Notes under the pieces: generated by a model
What the model saw: the letters and a program-made list of their open reading frames with translations, nothing else
The model's database searches: none
What the model was told of the DNA's origin: nothing
Made by a program: the position numbers and the translations under genes
Part shown: positions 1 to 11,896 of the stretch, piece after piece
Numbering within the stretch: the stretch's first letter is position 1
How the letters are laid out: the number at the start of each line of letters is the position of its first letter
From: Tolypeutes matacus
Lineage: Eukaryota > Chordata > Mammalia > Cingulata > Chlamyphoridae
Direction: 5' to 3'
Length of the DNA stretch: 64,000 nucleotides
Assembly (NCBI GenBank): GCA_026826555.1
Contig: JAKSZT010053764.1
Location: forward strand, 20,192,338-20,256,337

Positions 1-419
1 ATGTAGGCCATTTTAAATCAGCACACACCACTCAGAACTGAGTGGGAGAGAGTGTGGTCTACAGTGTGAACTGTGGTCTATGGTTGGTGGCAAGGCTCCA
101 GGATGTGTAAGTTCATTGAGGTTGGTGGGCCACACTGTGGGAGATGTTTGTGTGGGATGTGGTGGGAGGTGTGGGAGGTGGGCAACATGGGAATCCCAGT
201 GGGTTCCGTGTAATATTTTAGGTAATCTAAGCACCTCTTAAAATATATGTAAATAACATTTTTGTAAGCAAATACACATATATGCATATATATTTACATA
301 TCATTTTACAAATGTTTGTATGCATTGTGAGAATTTTGATTTTTACCCATAAAAAAAAAATAAATAATAATAAAAAAAAAAACAAAAAAACAAAAACAAA
401 AACAAAAAAAAAGTATATA
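1..419 (+). mobile_element. L1 3' end, lineage-specific
   Basis: This is the 3' untranslated end of a LINE-1, cut by the left edge of the window. The stretch from about 168 to 345 recurs nearly unchanged at 32411-32607. It ends in an A-rich tail (about 350-411) with simple AAAAC interruptions, as expected of a target-primed insertion on the plus strand. The 1-165 part is G/T-rich, like other L1 3' UTRs. No ORF2 sequence is present, so the copy is either 5'-truncated or continues upstream. The L1 assignment rests on tail structure, the repeated copy and family resemblance. No target duplication can be seen because the 5' junction is not resolved. Confidence 0.7.
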
Positions 420-842
420 ATAGTTATCTTTTGGCACTCTCTTTGAGAAGCTTCAGGGAAAGGATCTAGTTTAGCTCAAGGAAAGTCTAGTTTGGCCTAC
501 CTGGAATTACAGAGGACACAACTATGTTCAAAGATAAGAATTTCTGCCTATTGAGAATAACTATAGTGTTGATTTGGCAAATATCTACCTCTTGATTTAA
601 GGTGTTAGGAAAGGCCAGAAAAGATTCTACCAGGCTTGACCAAATTCACACACTTTAAAGAAAGAGATGTATCCCAGCAACTCACTCCAACCTAGGTAAT
701 GATCTTGCCTTTAGAAAGAACTTCCTATTATTGTGTATATTCTGACTCTTATTGCACATTGTGGCTACTGAGTAGTTAAGGCATTATAGAATGGCTCAGA
801 AAAGGAAGCCCACTTCATTATGCTTAGCTGAAAGGGGAGGTA
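420..842. other. Unassigned, no gene seen
   Basis: AT-rich sequence between an L1 tail and a solo LTR. I see no coding frame, no tandem array and no repeat that I recognise. Confidence 0.6.
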
Positions 843-847
843 GTTCC

Positions 848-1505
848 TGCAGCAGTTTGATACTGTTTATGAATTCCAAAAATAGATATTGGATTATATT
901 TGTAAACTGGTCTCTCCTTCCAGGCATATTAGATTATATTGGATTCAGAGGTTTCACTTTTGCTTGATTAAATTATGATTAAGGCTTTGATTGGGCCACA
1001 AAAGTAGTATGTTGAGTCCCTACCCCCTTAATGGGTGGGAACTCACAGAGAAAACGACATAGCAGAGGAGTTAGTTGGAGTTTTTGGATCCTGGAGCCCC
1101 AGGAAGTAAACACACAGGAGAAGAACACAGAGGAATAGAGATGGCTCCATAGACAGGGCAGAGGCCCTAGGAAGAGAGAACCTGATAGTCTACAGCTGAC
1201 CTTGTGGAGAGACCAGAGCAGCTGAGCCCAGAGAGAAATGAGCTCTGGGAGAGAGACGAGCCTTATCCTAGCCTACTGCTGATATAGGAAGAAGCTGGGA
1301 CCATGGAGCCTTAAAAGGAAGAGGAAGGCTGAACCCTTGCAGATATCGGCAGCCATCTTGCTCCAACACATGGCAAAAGACTTTGGTGAGGGAAGTAACT
1401 TACGCTCATGGCCTGGTAACTGTAAGATTCTACACCAAATAAATACCCTTTATAAAACCCAACAGATTTCTCGTATTTTGCATCAGCACCCCTTTAGCTA
1501 ATACA
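848..1505 (+). mobile_element. Solo LTR, MaLR/ERVL-like, 5-bp TSD
   Basis: A 658-bp solo long terminal repeat. It begins TGCAGCAG and ends AATACA, and is flanked by the 5-bp duplication GTTCC at 843-847 and 1506-1510. Five-base duplications are typical of class III (ERVL/MaLR) integration. A polyadenylation-type AATAAA lies at about 1438-1443, near the 3' end as in an LTR R region. The same family recurs inverted at 48117-48743: both share the 5' block TTTATGAATTCC, the GCCATCTTG block and the 3' block ATCAGCACCCCTTT. No internal retroviral sequence or second LTR adjoins it, so it is a recombination-derived solo LTR. I infer a xenarthran MaLR-type subfamily and cannot name it. Confidence 0.82.
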
Positions 1506-1544
1506 GTTCCCTATGTATAAACTATGGTCTAATGATAATAATAG

Positions 1545-1795
1545 TAGTAATGTATGACATTTATATAGGGCTCAGTATGTGTCAGTCTCTGTCTTAAACA
1601 CTTCATACTACTTTATTAAATATTCATAATCCTATGAGTTGGATTCTTTTATTATCTGTTTCTCAGATAAAGAAACTGAGATACAAATTAATTAAGCAAC
1701 TTTCTTGAGGTCACCCAACACATACAGAGCCAGGATTCAAACTTAGGTAGTCTGGCTTTGGAGGCCAGGGTGCTAGCACCTACACTGTTAGCAAC
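1545..1795 (-). repeat. MIR SINE
   Basis: An old tRNA-derived MIR element read in reverse. It shows the usual order on the plus strand: a 'gtgtcagtctctgtcttaaa' block, a 'cagataaagaaactgag' block, then 'gaggtcacccaaca' and 'gccaggattcaaacttaggt'. These match the MIR core and tRNA-like head in reverse. It is strongly diverged and has no clear target duplication. Confidence 0.85.
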
Positions 1796-4700
1796 CATTG
1801 TAGGAAAATGACGCACAAGTTATTTTCAGACAAGAAAATTAGCCAAGGATGGAGCCTCAGGTGGACTGAAAAGTTGATAAGATTCTTTTGACCTTGACAA
1901 TAAAGAAGATGAGTACCTGGTAAACCCTTTCTCCTGTGGCAAGTAGGTTGGGGAGATAGACACTGGTGGGTAGAAGGAAGTAGGCAGTTTGGCAAGGTGC
2001 CCATAAAATAGGAAGTATTTTAGACAGTATACAGTTATTGGAGATCAGCAACTTGAATTTGGTTGCTGGCCCTTTTAGACAGTATACAGCTATTGAGGAT
2101 CAGCAACTTGAATTTGGTTTGCTATGTTTCTTTGTATTATTTTTTTATTTCATTAATTCATTATTAATATTTTGGAAGATTAGATTTTTCAGTGGTAGCC
2201 TCTTTCACCTGGGCTAAAGGAAAGCAGAGGGCAAGGTACTTTTCTCCCCTACATTAGGGTCCCTGGAGTTTTACAGTGGGCAACATGGATGCTCCACCTT
2301 ATATCTGCTAGCCAAATATACCTGCTACCGAAATACACCTGTACTGCAGTAGACAGTTTCTGGCATGCTGTCAGCTTCTCATCACCCGTTTCTTTCTTCT
2401 GCTCTGCTGAGGCCTTTCTCTGACATCAAAGTAGCTTGCTCTACCTAATTAGGTAAAACTTGGATGAATAGTGGATTTAATTCCTCCAGGGGTAACCCTG
2501 GACCAATGGAGGATGGTAACTCCAGCCGCTTCTTCCTCTGGTGGGTGTTTCACAGTTTCTTATAAGGCATCCAGGAATATTGAGCCTATAGCAGCAGTGT
2601 GTAGTATACTTACAACACACCCATTTATTGACTTTCCCTTTTCCGTGTCTCTCTTCCCTAATCCCCTCACATACTTTTTGATACCAATTCCCCACTAAAC
2701 TCCCTGTACCCATGCCCTTGTCCCAGGCTCTGCTTTGAGGTGAAGCCAAACCTAGACAACTTTGAAAAGGGGGCACATGCAACCCCTGAGCTGGCTGTGG
2801 TGGTACCAGGAAGGCTTAATGTGAAAGACTCCCCAGGAGAAGGGAAGAATGGGGGAAGAGACTCTAAATCATAGAAGTTAAGCTTTCTACCTGAGGGCTC
2901 TCAATCTAAAACTTGTCAGATTTAGAAATCTGGTGCTTTCCTTTACCAAAGGAGCCATTCCTTTTCTTTGACTCCACAGACTATTTTATTATTATTAAAG
3001 GAAACCATTCTGAAGCTGAAGGATTCCACAAAATATATTTTAATTAAGCAAGTAAATGGAAAGACCAGCTTCCTGAGAATACTAAGGCTGTCCTTGCCTC
3101 ATGGCACAGTGAGTCCAACAAACAGAATGATGAAATAGATAACCCACAGGGTAGGGAACCTCCTCAAAGCTTCAGTTCCCTGTTGTTTGGAAACTAAATG
3201 AAACTCCTTCATCCAAACATCTGGAATTGGACAGAACTCTAGGTCAAGTCCCCAAGAAATGGAGGTGACAGAATGACATCATCTGTTCCTTCCCTTGTGT
3301 GGTTTTCATTAGTGGATGATTTTATTCACAGCTCTCCTGTCCCTACAGCAAGGAACCTAAAGCCCTGTTGATGCCTGGCTTTCAGGAGCAAAAAAAGAGT
3401 CTGTTAGAAAGTGACAGAGGATGAAAGAAGTTGATGGTAACTCATTGGGTTTCCAGAGGAATGATTTTCCCAGTTTTCTGTGTGAGACTCTAGTTAAGTA
3501 AAATATGGCATCCTTGTAAAGCACTCATGTTCTGTGTGCCTAAGGTGTCTATGGATCAGGTATTTTTTTTTACCAAGCTTTAGTGTCTAGAACACAGGTA
3601 AGTTTCTATGCTAACAGTTCACAACTGATTATATTGTTTGGTTCTGGGAACCACACTTTGACAGGATTTTGACAAACTGGGGAATGTTCAAAAGACTAGA
3701 AACCATGACACATGAGGTATAAAGTAACATTTTTTTTTTTTTGGTGGGTGATAATTATACCTTTTCCATTCAAGTTTGGAAGCAATTGGAAAAATCAAAC
3801 ATAAAATCTCAAACTGTCATCTATATGATTGGCAAAACTGGATTCATGGATATAGCTTGGACCTGCAGCATCTAGATTTTGGTAGCTGTGCTTGAAAGGA
3901 CTGAACCTGCAGAAAAGACATTGACCTAGCTCATTTCAAGGAGCATCTGTGGACTGCCTTGTACCTGTTGAACACAGAGCAAGATGGGAGATAGTTCTCT
4001 AGCCAGGCCTGTAGAAGACAGCACTGGGCTTTGACCAGGTCTTCCTATCATATGGAAGCAGGAGCAGAGGTGAGTGCATTTATCATGCCAGCCAGTTGGC
4101 CAACAAGATGGCTAACCAGGGTTTCAGGAGCACAAGTTTCAGGACTTTTATCAATCTTGCCAATTAGAAAAGGCACTCCTCAGGTGTTGGGAAGAATGAC
4201 ATGGGATGAGTGAAACAATTGTTTCCGAATACTTCTAGAGGGTGGAAATTCCTATTCTTTGGAGCAGGATAGAAACATGGTAGAGGGAGAAGATAGTTTT
4301 CCAGATAAAATATGTTTATCTTGGGGAAGATAAGACTTAGAAGAAGATATGACATTTATCTTTAAACATCTGAAGGCCTACCGTGGTAAGAAGGCCCAGT
4401 TGCCAAAGAAGGAAAACAACAAAAGAAAAGCAAAACATTTTGTTAGTTCTCATTATTAGAGGAATTATAAAAAAGGCTACCTTAGTCACAGAAAGATTTC
4501 AAGCAAAGATTTTAGAGTATTTGTGGAAGATATCTAGGAATTTATTTGGAGTTTGTGAGACTCTATGATCCTTCTAAGCTCTGAGATTCTTTGATTCTGT
4601 GAAGGGCAATGGGGTTCAATATAGATTTGTCTTTTGAGTAGAATGGATCAAGATTGTTCTAGGCACAGACCACTGTTGATTTTATGCATATAAACACAGA

Positions 4701-5520
4701 GAGAAAATAACAAGAGGGGGATTAGATAATAGCAAATGGCTGCTTCTATCTTCCTACAAATATTTATTTATATACACCAGCTAGCCAATGAAATAATAAT
4801 AACCTCAAATTTAGGGCATGTTTTTCTCTTAGGACAAATGCTCTAAGGCAAGAAAAAAAGGACAGCTAGGAATCCCGGACAATCCATATTTTGACAATCT
4901 GCCTAAAAGCAGGTGTAAAATCAATGTAAACAGTTATCTTATTCCCATTGCACTCATTCTCTTTCTCTGGGAAACCACCCAAATTTTCATTATATTCCTT
5001 GACATATCTACTTTTCTAGGCTAAAGAGTCTTGGGACTAAATGGGACAGGTCCATATTGGGAGATGCCAGGGAAAGCCCCTGCTTGAAAGTAGCTCATCC
5101 TATCCACTGCCTGTAATTTCTTCCAAGAGAAGAATTATTTATTCCAGTTGAAATGAAGTCCCTGGAAGGACAAAACTCAGAACACTGAGGAAGCACCCTG
5201 TAGGGTTTACTGCAAACGACCCTTGAAACAGGACTCATAAGGGGTTCAAAGACACCTACATTATTATTTTGCTAAAATTAAACTCCAATAATGAATTAGC
5301 TTATAGTAGTGAAATCCAGGGCATTTACGGAAAGGACACAACTTTTTTCTTCCACGTATGCTTACCTTCTTCTAGTAAGCATTAGATTTATCTTCTAGCA
5401 TATCCAAGCTATTTATCACTTACAAATTCCTTTCTTTTCTCTAATTTTTCCACATTGAGTAGGTTTTTTGTCTTTGAGTTCACTGAAAAAGAGATTGAGT
5501 CTTATGTTTCTATGCTTTTA
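1796..5520. other. Long unassigned stretch, no gene seen
   Basis: About 3.7 kb without a coding frame above 101 codons and without a recognisable domain. It contains a local tandem duplication at 2018-2124, a short T-run at 3731-3742, and AT-rich filler. Nothing resembles a splice-bounded exon that I can defend. Ancient repeats too diverged to read by eye are likely. Confidence 0.5.
2018..2124. repeat. Two-unit tandem duplication, 56-bp offset
   Basis: The block that begins TTTAGACAGTATACAG and ends TTGAATTTGGTT(T)GCT occurs at 2018-2067 and again at 2074-2124. The copies differ by a few substitutions (ACAGTTATTGGAGAT against ACAGCTATTGAGGAT) and one added T. It is a recent local duplication, not a satellite. 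Confidence 0.9.
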
Positions 5521-5524
5521 AGAA

Positions 5525-5735
5525 ACTAAGTAGCCAAGTGGAAAGATCATGAACTTTCAAGTTGGCCTGAACTTGTTCTGAATCCCACTTAGCCATTTTG
5601 AAGCTCACTTTGTTTCTCAGCAGGAGCTTCCGATGAACCATTTCACCTAGACATCCAACCTCATTAGTACAGTGCTGGGAATCTACTAGATTCTCCACAG
5701 TATTTTGTTGAATGATTGACAACTTATTTGACAGT
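5525..5735 (+). repeat. MIR-like remnant
   Basis: Weak resemblance to MIR in the forward sense: 'aagatcatgaactttcaag' and 'tctgaatcccacttagcca' fit the tRNA-like head, followed by 'ttagtacagtgctgggaatc' near the 3' part. It is highly eroded and the boundaries are approximate. Confidence 0.45.
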
Positions 5736-6078
5736 AAACAGAATAGGTCTTAGATATTGGGAGCAGGACATGGAGAAGAAAGCAAAGGACAAGATATCTC
5801 CTAAATTTGCCTTGCCTGCCAATCAATTTAAAGGGACCCTGAAGTCCAGACTGAGTAGTAAATTTTGTTTTTTATCTCCCCCACTGAGACAGCCAGGTAA
5901 AACGACGACAATATACTTATAAATGAAAAAGAGACTTTCTTGTCTTCCTCTGAAGAATTTCTATTTTGTAGGGTTAACAGATACAAATGCTTTTCCTGTC
6001 TACACAGTAAATGACTGAGTGGTATTAGTACTTGAGCAAAGTGTGAAATATACTGTCTACTTCTGTCTGACCATATTT

Positions 6079-6145
6079 AATTGAATTCTAAGCTTCTTGA
6101 TGGCAACTTATTTTGTCCTATGCCTAGCCAAGCACCTTTTCCTTC
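6079..6145 (+). repeat. L2 3'-end fragment
   Basis: The run 'ctaagcttcttgatggcaac' followed by 'gcctagccaagcacc' fits the L2 3' end, which typically reads as 'gtaagctccttgagggcag' and then 'cctagcacagtgcc'. It is a short and diverged fragment. Confidence 0.45.
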
Positions 6146-6189
6146 AAGTACCAGAAAAAACAATTCCAAGTTGCTTAAACAATGAGAGA

Positions 6190-7680
6190 AATTTATTGTC
6201 TTACTTGAGTCCCATAATATGGGGACTTTGGAGGTGGCATATTCAGTAGCTCAACAACGTTATCAAAGACGTAAGTTCTTTCTCCTTTCTCCTTTACCAT
6301 TCTCAGAGTGTTGGCTTGTCCTTAGGCCGATTTCCTTATTGTTTCAGGAGGGTCGCTGTACTTTCAGAGGTTGCTATGTTGGACTGGCATGACTCATAAG
6401 CAATCAAAATGTGACTGCATTTTGTCCCCCACTGTTCCTTTGAACTTTATTGTGTGTGTAATCTTTCCCTGTCTCTAGCTGAAAGCTCCATTAGGCTCAC
6501 AGATCTACTCACTCTTAGTTAACAGATAAGCTTACAATCACATTAAGCTGAAAACAAAATTTCAATTTGATAATAAGGATGCTGAGTAGATATTATTTAA
6601 AACTTGAGACCTGATTTGACATCAGATTTTTTCCTCCCCCACCTCATTCCTGCTTCAGGCTGGGAGCCTGCAGTTGAGAAAGGGCAGTGGAGTGCCAAGG
6701 GGGTGGGGTGGCAGCAATGTGACCGGGGGGTGGGGGGAGGGGGAGGAGGATTTTGTCACTGACATTGGTTAGAATAGTCAGTGCATGGCAATAGTGAAAA
6801 GCAGGCTGGCTTTTATTCAGTATTAAGATTGTTCTAAAACTCTCTAAAGACAATGCACCTCCTCACTGCCTGCTCCTGGGCTGGGCTGCTCCTACTGTGT
6901 ACTGCCCCCTTAATACACTGCGGGAAAGAGGTATGTTACCACCCTCCCTACTTGTCAACCAGGGAAATAGATTACAGAGGAGTGGTAGGGGAGTAGGAAA
7001 GGTCCTGCATCTACCTACTTGTTTGTTTGTGTATGCATCTACCTATTGCTTTTATTTATTTATTTATTGTTATGATTTAAAACTGACTCACCTGGGGCAC
7101 CGTTCATGGGCTCATTGGCCATTCCCATCAATGGAGGCCACTCCCCTGCAGTTTTCTTAATGTGGGTGGATGCATCTTTTTTCTGGATGGCCACTCAGCC
7201 CCTAAGAGACTAAGGTTCACCTCTAGGTTGTTGCTGTTGGGGTCCCCCTGCCCCTCAAGGGGTCCTCTGAGACCACGTGCTGCGCTCTCCTTTTCATGGC
7301 AAGCCTAGTACTTAGGAATCAAGTGTCTTTTACTCTGACAAACTTGGGAGCACAACTGAATCTTAAAGGGCCAGCTTTCCCCTTGCCCCACCTCTGGGGC
7401 TGTTAGCTCTGCTCATGTCCTCTAAAGGCAAGAGGCAAAAACTGACTCTACAGCCTCTCCCAATGCAGGGAGTGTGGAGGAAGCCCAGCCTCTCAAACAT
7501 GATACCCCTCCATTTCTCTGGGGAGAGGGGACCACAGCACAGTATCAGCTCGCTCTAAAGAAATATAGTCTCCAAATCCTCCTTTCCCTCTGCACACTTC
7601 CCCTTTCAATATGTATGTTCAAGATGAGGGATCCAAGAGTTGTGGAGCTGTTTTTCTCCATGTCCTGTGGAAATGCCACA
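6190..7680. other. Unassigned, moderately GC-rich
   Basis: No gene is recognised. It holds a G-run cluster at 6699-6743 and a TTTA-type low-complexity tract near 7049-7067. The open frames are short and overlap on both strands with no coding signature. Confidence 0.5.
6699..6743 (+). other. Clustered G-runs, possible G-quadruplex
   Basis: Five runs of four or more guanines lie in 45 bases: 6699-6703, 6705-6708, 6725-6730, 6732-6737 and 6739-6743. The last three are separated by single bases and a fourth is supplied across a 16-base loop. This satisfies the usual four-run requirement for an intramolecular quadruplex with one long loop. Structure is inferred only. Confidence 0.55.
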
Positions 7681-7860
7681 TAAGGGGTGTTCAGCTCACT
7701 TTCACTGTGCATCTGTTCTGTTTCATACTCGCATCTCACTCACAGCTGAGACAGGGACGATCTCATCTCAATGTCCAGTTACATAGCCATGACAACATTC
7801 AACAGAGGAACAGGGGACACTCTCCCTCTGTGTCCAGAGACCCTTCCTAGTCAACCCCAG
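7681..7860 (+). repeat. Unnamed dispersed repeat, copy A
   Basis: About 170-180 bp resembling 9983-10155 in the same orientation. The first 41 bases, from TAAGGGGTGTTCAG to CTGTTCTGT, match at roughly 36 positions. Later shared blocks include 'catgacaac', 'agaggaacag' against 'agagaacag', and a 'gtgt(c/g)tccagagaccc'-like end. I do not recognise the family. It could be an old transposon fragment or a small segmental duplication. Confidence 0.75.
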
Positions 7861-9645
7861 ACTTCATTTTTCACTGCTGAGGACTAGATCACAGGGCCTC
7901 CCCCAAACAAATAACTGGCCAGGGGGAATGGTAATAACAAAGTGGGTCAGACTAGTCAACTTTTATCCAGGTCACCTCCTAGGGCACATAGGATGGAGAA
8001 AGGTAGATGCATGACCAAATTCAGGGGACAGGTATCCAATTGTGCCTACTAATTGGGCATGCATTATCTGTCAAATGATAATGACTTTAGAAAGCTCCAA
8101 GTTAAGAAAGACCTGCCAATAAATTCAATCTACCTTAAATGTCATTCAGCATTTGGAGGCGAAGGACAGGGTTGGAGAAAGTATGGCTGGGGTCAGGCAG
8201 ATGGCAATCAGGATGAAGAAGTGTTCGTGGTGAATGGAGCCTGGGGAGCAGGATCTTTGGGGCTGGTTGTGCCCTGATGATTTATTGCCTGCTAGCAGAC
8301 AGCAGGCAAGGATATGTCTCTCCCTTGCAGGATTCAACCCTGCTCAAATTTGGTCAGGCATTAAAGACCTCACTTTGACCTGCTGGGAGTGTGCTTCTGT
8401 AGACAGCCCAAGGCCCCTCAGAAGAGCTTAGTGGACTCTTGCTCCATTTCATCTTTGGGGAAGGCCCCAACAAGTGCTTATTGCTACCCCACATGCTCCA
8501 AGGCCTTTCTGCCAGGACCCTTTTCTGATCTGACCTGTGAGATCTTGCAGCCTGCTTTCCACTGTCAATCATGCTGAATTGTGTCAAATTATGCAGTGCT
8601 ACACTCAGCCACGAGAGCCGAGAGCCGGGGTTGAGACCTACAAATTCATTTTCACATGTAACTTAAGCCAAGATCTTTTCCTCAGGACTGCAGTGGTGTT
8701 GAAAAGAAATGGGACACTAAGGGCCAAACAAGTGATAGGAGTTAAAACTCTGCCCCTTTCTAGAAACCCTACAGGGCCACACCATTGTGCTCCCTAGTCT
8801 AGCTCTGCTTTCCTGTACTCCTTCACCAACAGTTTCTAAAGTACCCTCCTTTCTAGGGATTTGAAAACTAAAGTTTTATTTGTGAATTTCTATTTCTTTG
8901 TTTTGTTTCGAACATGATGTATGTTATCTCTATATCTTCTTTCCAGGGGCTTGATTTAAGATCTAGGTTATCAGTAATTCTAAAATATGTCAAGTTCCCC
9001 ACAGAATTAATTATAGTTTTTAAAAAAGCACCATTTGGGAGGGCAAGAGTTGCAGTCTGGATAAATATTGAAAGTGTGAAGAAACATACCCAACATAGTA
9101 TATGTGTGTGTGTGTTAATATACTTTTATAGGCATGTATAGAATATACAAACATTTTATACTTAGAGATATGTGCTACATCTAATCCAGGATGGAGACGT
9201 AATAGTAGGAAGATAATTCTCAGGTGTTGAAAGTTTTCACAGCTGCATTTCATGAGTCTATTTGCCATGAGCCCCAATGATGTTATTATTATTATTATTT
9301 TTTTGACAGGGGTGGGAGTGGGCTCAGAGGCTGAAGGAGATAAAAACAGGACTGATTGACTCCTGCAGCTCGCTCTTCACTGATTTACACCTGCATTTTA
9401 AAGTTGGGGATCTTATCTTGGCTATTCCCTGCCAATCCCAGATTCTTTTTCTTCGTTGGAGAGCATAGCAGTTATCATTCCATCTCTGTGGCACCCACAA
9501 AGTAACATTCTTTGAGGTCATTGAGAAGCTGATCACTGTATGGTCTTAGTCCTTGTTTTCTGCATGGTAAGAGGCTCTTCTCTCTACCAAGTTCTCAGAT
9601 TCTTGGGCTTTTCGACACTTTTACTATCCTCCTGTAGTTTACACA
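7861..9645. other. Unassigned, no gene seen
   Basis: No gene or clear interspersed repeat. Simple sequence is minor: a short TGTG tract near 9104-9115 and an ATT run at 9281-9299. Overlapping open frames of up to 86 codons occur on both strands at 8053-8797, but they show no domain, and codon bias cannot be argued at this size. Confidence 0.5.
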
Positions 9646-9649
9646 TCCC

Positions 9650-9882
9650 TGCAGCCAAGATTAGGAGCACTCATATTTACATAGAGCTTCCCATATGCTC
9701 ATGAACTGTACTAAGTCATTTCCACATAGTAACTCAATCATGATCTCCATTTTACAGATGTGGAAATGGAGGCGTGGAGAGGGTAAGTAACTGCTCAAGG
9801 TCCCCTCGCTGGTAAGAGCTTGAACTCAGGCAGGCTGATTCCAAGTCCATGCTCCTAGCCACGCTGCCATGCTGTCCTCATT
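9650..9882 (-). repeat. MIR SINE
   Basis: Reverse MIR. The block 'ccattttacagatgtggaaa' is followed by 'agtaactgctcaaggtcccc' and 'gagcttgaactcaggcagg', the reverse of the MIR core and tRNA-like head. The 'catatgctcatgaactgtac' block to its left is the eroded 3' part. Confidence 0.85.
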
Positions 9883-9982
9883 TTGTATTCAGAGGTATTA
9901 AGGGGCAAGATGCTCCCTAGAGACTGACACTTACTGGATGCTTCTATGAATGGGAAGTCAGGGAACTGAAGAACAGGCGGCC

Positions 9983-10155
9983 TAAGGGTGTTCAGTGCAC
10001 TTTCACTGTGTATCTGCTCTGTGCATTCGTTGTCTTCGTTGCCACTGAGGGAAGGGCAGTCTTATCTTAACATTCTATTCCATAGACATGACAACTTTCA
10101 AGAGAACAGAGATACCCCTCTTGTGTGTCTGGAAGCCCCTTCTCTGTGACCCAGG
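9983..10155 (+). repeat. Unnamed dispersed repeat, copy B
   Basis: Partner of 7681-7860, 2.3 kb downstream in direct orientation. It starts TAAGGGTGTTCAGTGCAC and shares the order of blocks across its full length. The flanks outside these limits do not match, which sets the approximate boundaries. Confidence 0.75.
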
Positions 10156-10869
10156 ATACTTGGTGAGCCATGTGTAGAGTCGTTATTTTCGAATGATATC
10201 ACTTGCCTCGACTTGCTCCATGTCTAGCAATGGTTCTGTTATGAAACCCTGATCATACATAAAGTATCTCTCTGAAGCAGTTGTTGCTGAGGTGTACATG
10301 AAGGACAGGTAGAGGTGGAGAATTAGTGTGAGAAACATTAAAAAAGAAGGAAGATCAGATTTTTCCCTTCCAGGGGTCTGGTGGGCCATTCTAACTTTAC
10401 CTCTTCCTCTGCTCCCAGCACCTTCCTGTCAATCAGCCAAACACACTTCCTTGTACCCCCTGAATGTGTATGCCTTGTTAACCTGCACGCATTTACATGC
10501 CCTCTCAAACTGGGGACTCCATTCCCAACCTCTCTTTCAGAGGAAATCTGCCACAATCTTTAGGACCTACTTAAAATCCCATCTCATTTGCGCAGTCTTG
10601 CCTGAGCACTTGTTTCTAACAGTGTTCACAAATGGATGAGACTTGCCAGAACAGGTGGAGTGTGTAATTAGGCATAAAGATTTATCTGTGGTCCAGAGAG
10701 GGTCTGACTCTGGGCTCAGTAACCACTGTGTGTGAGAAAGCTCTGAGGGTTTTCCCAGAGCTGAGCCCAAAGTCTGGTGTCATCAAGTCATGCCCATTCG
10801 AGAGCTAGAGGGTCAAGCAGTCAGGTATGGTCAAGCAGAAAGGGGGGAATTGGAAGCCTTCTGCTGACA
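10156..10869. other. Unassigned, no gene seen
   Basis: Mixed-composition sequence with short overlapping frames on both strands (up to 103 codons at 10328-10639). None has a recognisable domain. No repeat is identified. Confidence 0.5.
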
Positions 10870-10874
10870 ACCTC

Positions 10875-11308
10875 TGTGTTAGCTTCCAGGATGACATGAC
10901 AAATGCCACACAATGTGTTGGCTTAACAACAGGGATTTATTGGCTCATGGTTTCAGTCTAGTAGGCCTGCTTCCTCCCAGGGTCGGTCGTGTTCTGGCTG
11001 CCTGGCAATCCTTAGGTTCCTCTGCTTTCCCATCACATGGTGATGCCTTATCCTTTCTCTTTCAGGTTCTGTGGACTTCTGGGCTTCTGGTTTTTGGTTC
11101 CTACTTATGGCTTTCCCTTCTGTGTCCAATTTCCTTTGCTCATAAGGACTTAAGCCATATTGGATTAAGGCCCATCCTCAAAGAGTTTGGCACACCTTAA
11201 CTAATAATAACATCTTCAAAGGTCCTATTTACAAATGAGGTCCCACTCACCGGACCAGCAGGGGGACCTGAACATGTCTTTTGTGAGGGACATGACCCAT
11301 TCCCCACA
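10875..11308 (-). mobile_element. Solo LTR, MaLR-like
   Basis: Read on the minus strand it starts TGTGGGGAATGG and ends GGAAGCTAACACA, which fits an LTR with TG...CA ends. Flanks 10870-10874 (ACCTC) and 11309-11313 (GCCTC) agree at four of five bases, consistent with an aged 5-bp duplication. Internal landmarks on the plus strand such as 'tttattggctcatggtttc' and 'ccatattggattaaggccc' are typical of reverse MLT/MST-class LTRs. No internal ERV sequence adjoins. The subfamily is not named. Confidence 0.7.
11255..11269 (+). promoter_or_regulatory. Weak CTCF-like motif in LTR
   Basis: CCAGCAGGGGGACCT resembles the CTCF core CCAsyAGrkGGCrs but has A in place of the usual GC step after the G-run. 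It lies inside the 10875-11308 LTR. Occupancy is unproven. Confidence 0.25.
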
Positions 11309-11589
11309 GCCTCGTTGTGCTCAAGTGATTTGTCTCACCCTGGTACATCAGATACAAGGGTCTATCTCTCCCCTCCAAATTTCACCAACATACTTATTGT
11401 TGGTATCAACTGTGAGGTATTTGATCACTTATTCTGTCATAGTGCTAGTCAGTGTTTATTGTGTATTGTCTGTCCAAGCTTTTTGAAAACAGAAAAGATA
11501 TATCTTAGCAACTCTAGTGTAGAGGATTGTGCTATTTATATCTGATAGCCATGCCAGAAACATTGACTGCATGAATGAATCACAGCGAT

Positions 11590-11830
11590 GCTATTACTTA
11601 TTGAGTATTTGCTCTGTGTGGGGCACTGTTCTAAGTACTTTATTCATTTAGTCTAACAAAATATCCATGAAATTGGTACAAAACTATTATTACCCCAGAA
11701 GAACAAACTAAGACCCAGTTAAGTAAATTGCCTGAGATGTCTCAGATAATAAATGGCAGAGCCATGATTCCAAACCTAGGCAGTCTGGCTCCAGAGTCCA
11801 TGCTCTTACCCACCATATTATACCTCTGTG
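11590..11830 (-). repeat. MIR SINE
   Basis: Reverse MIR with 'gggcactgttctaagtactt', 'taagtaaattgcctgagatg', 'aaatggcagagccatgattc' and 'aacctaggcagtctggctcc' in the expected order. This is one of the better preserved MIRs here. Confidence 0.9.
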
Positions 11831-11896
11831 GTAAACCCCCTTTATCTCAAAGGCTGCAAACTGGTGGACTTTAGGCCATATTCACTTCACAAATGT

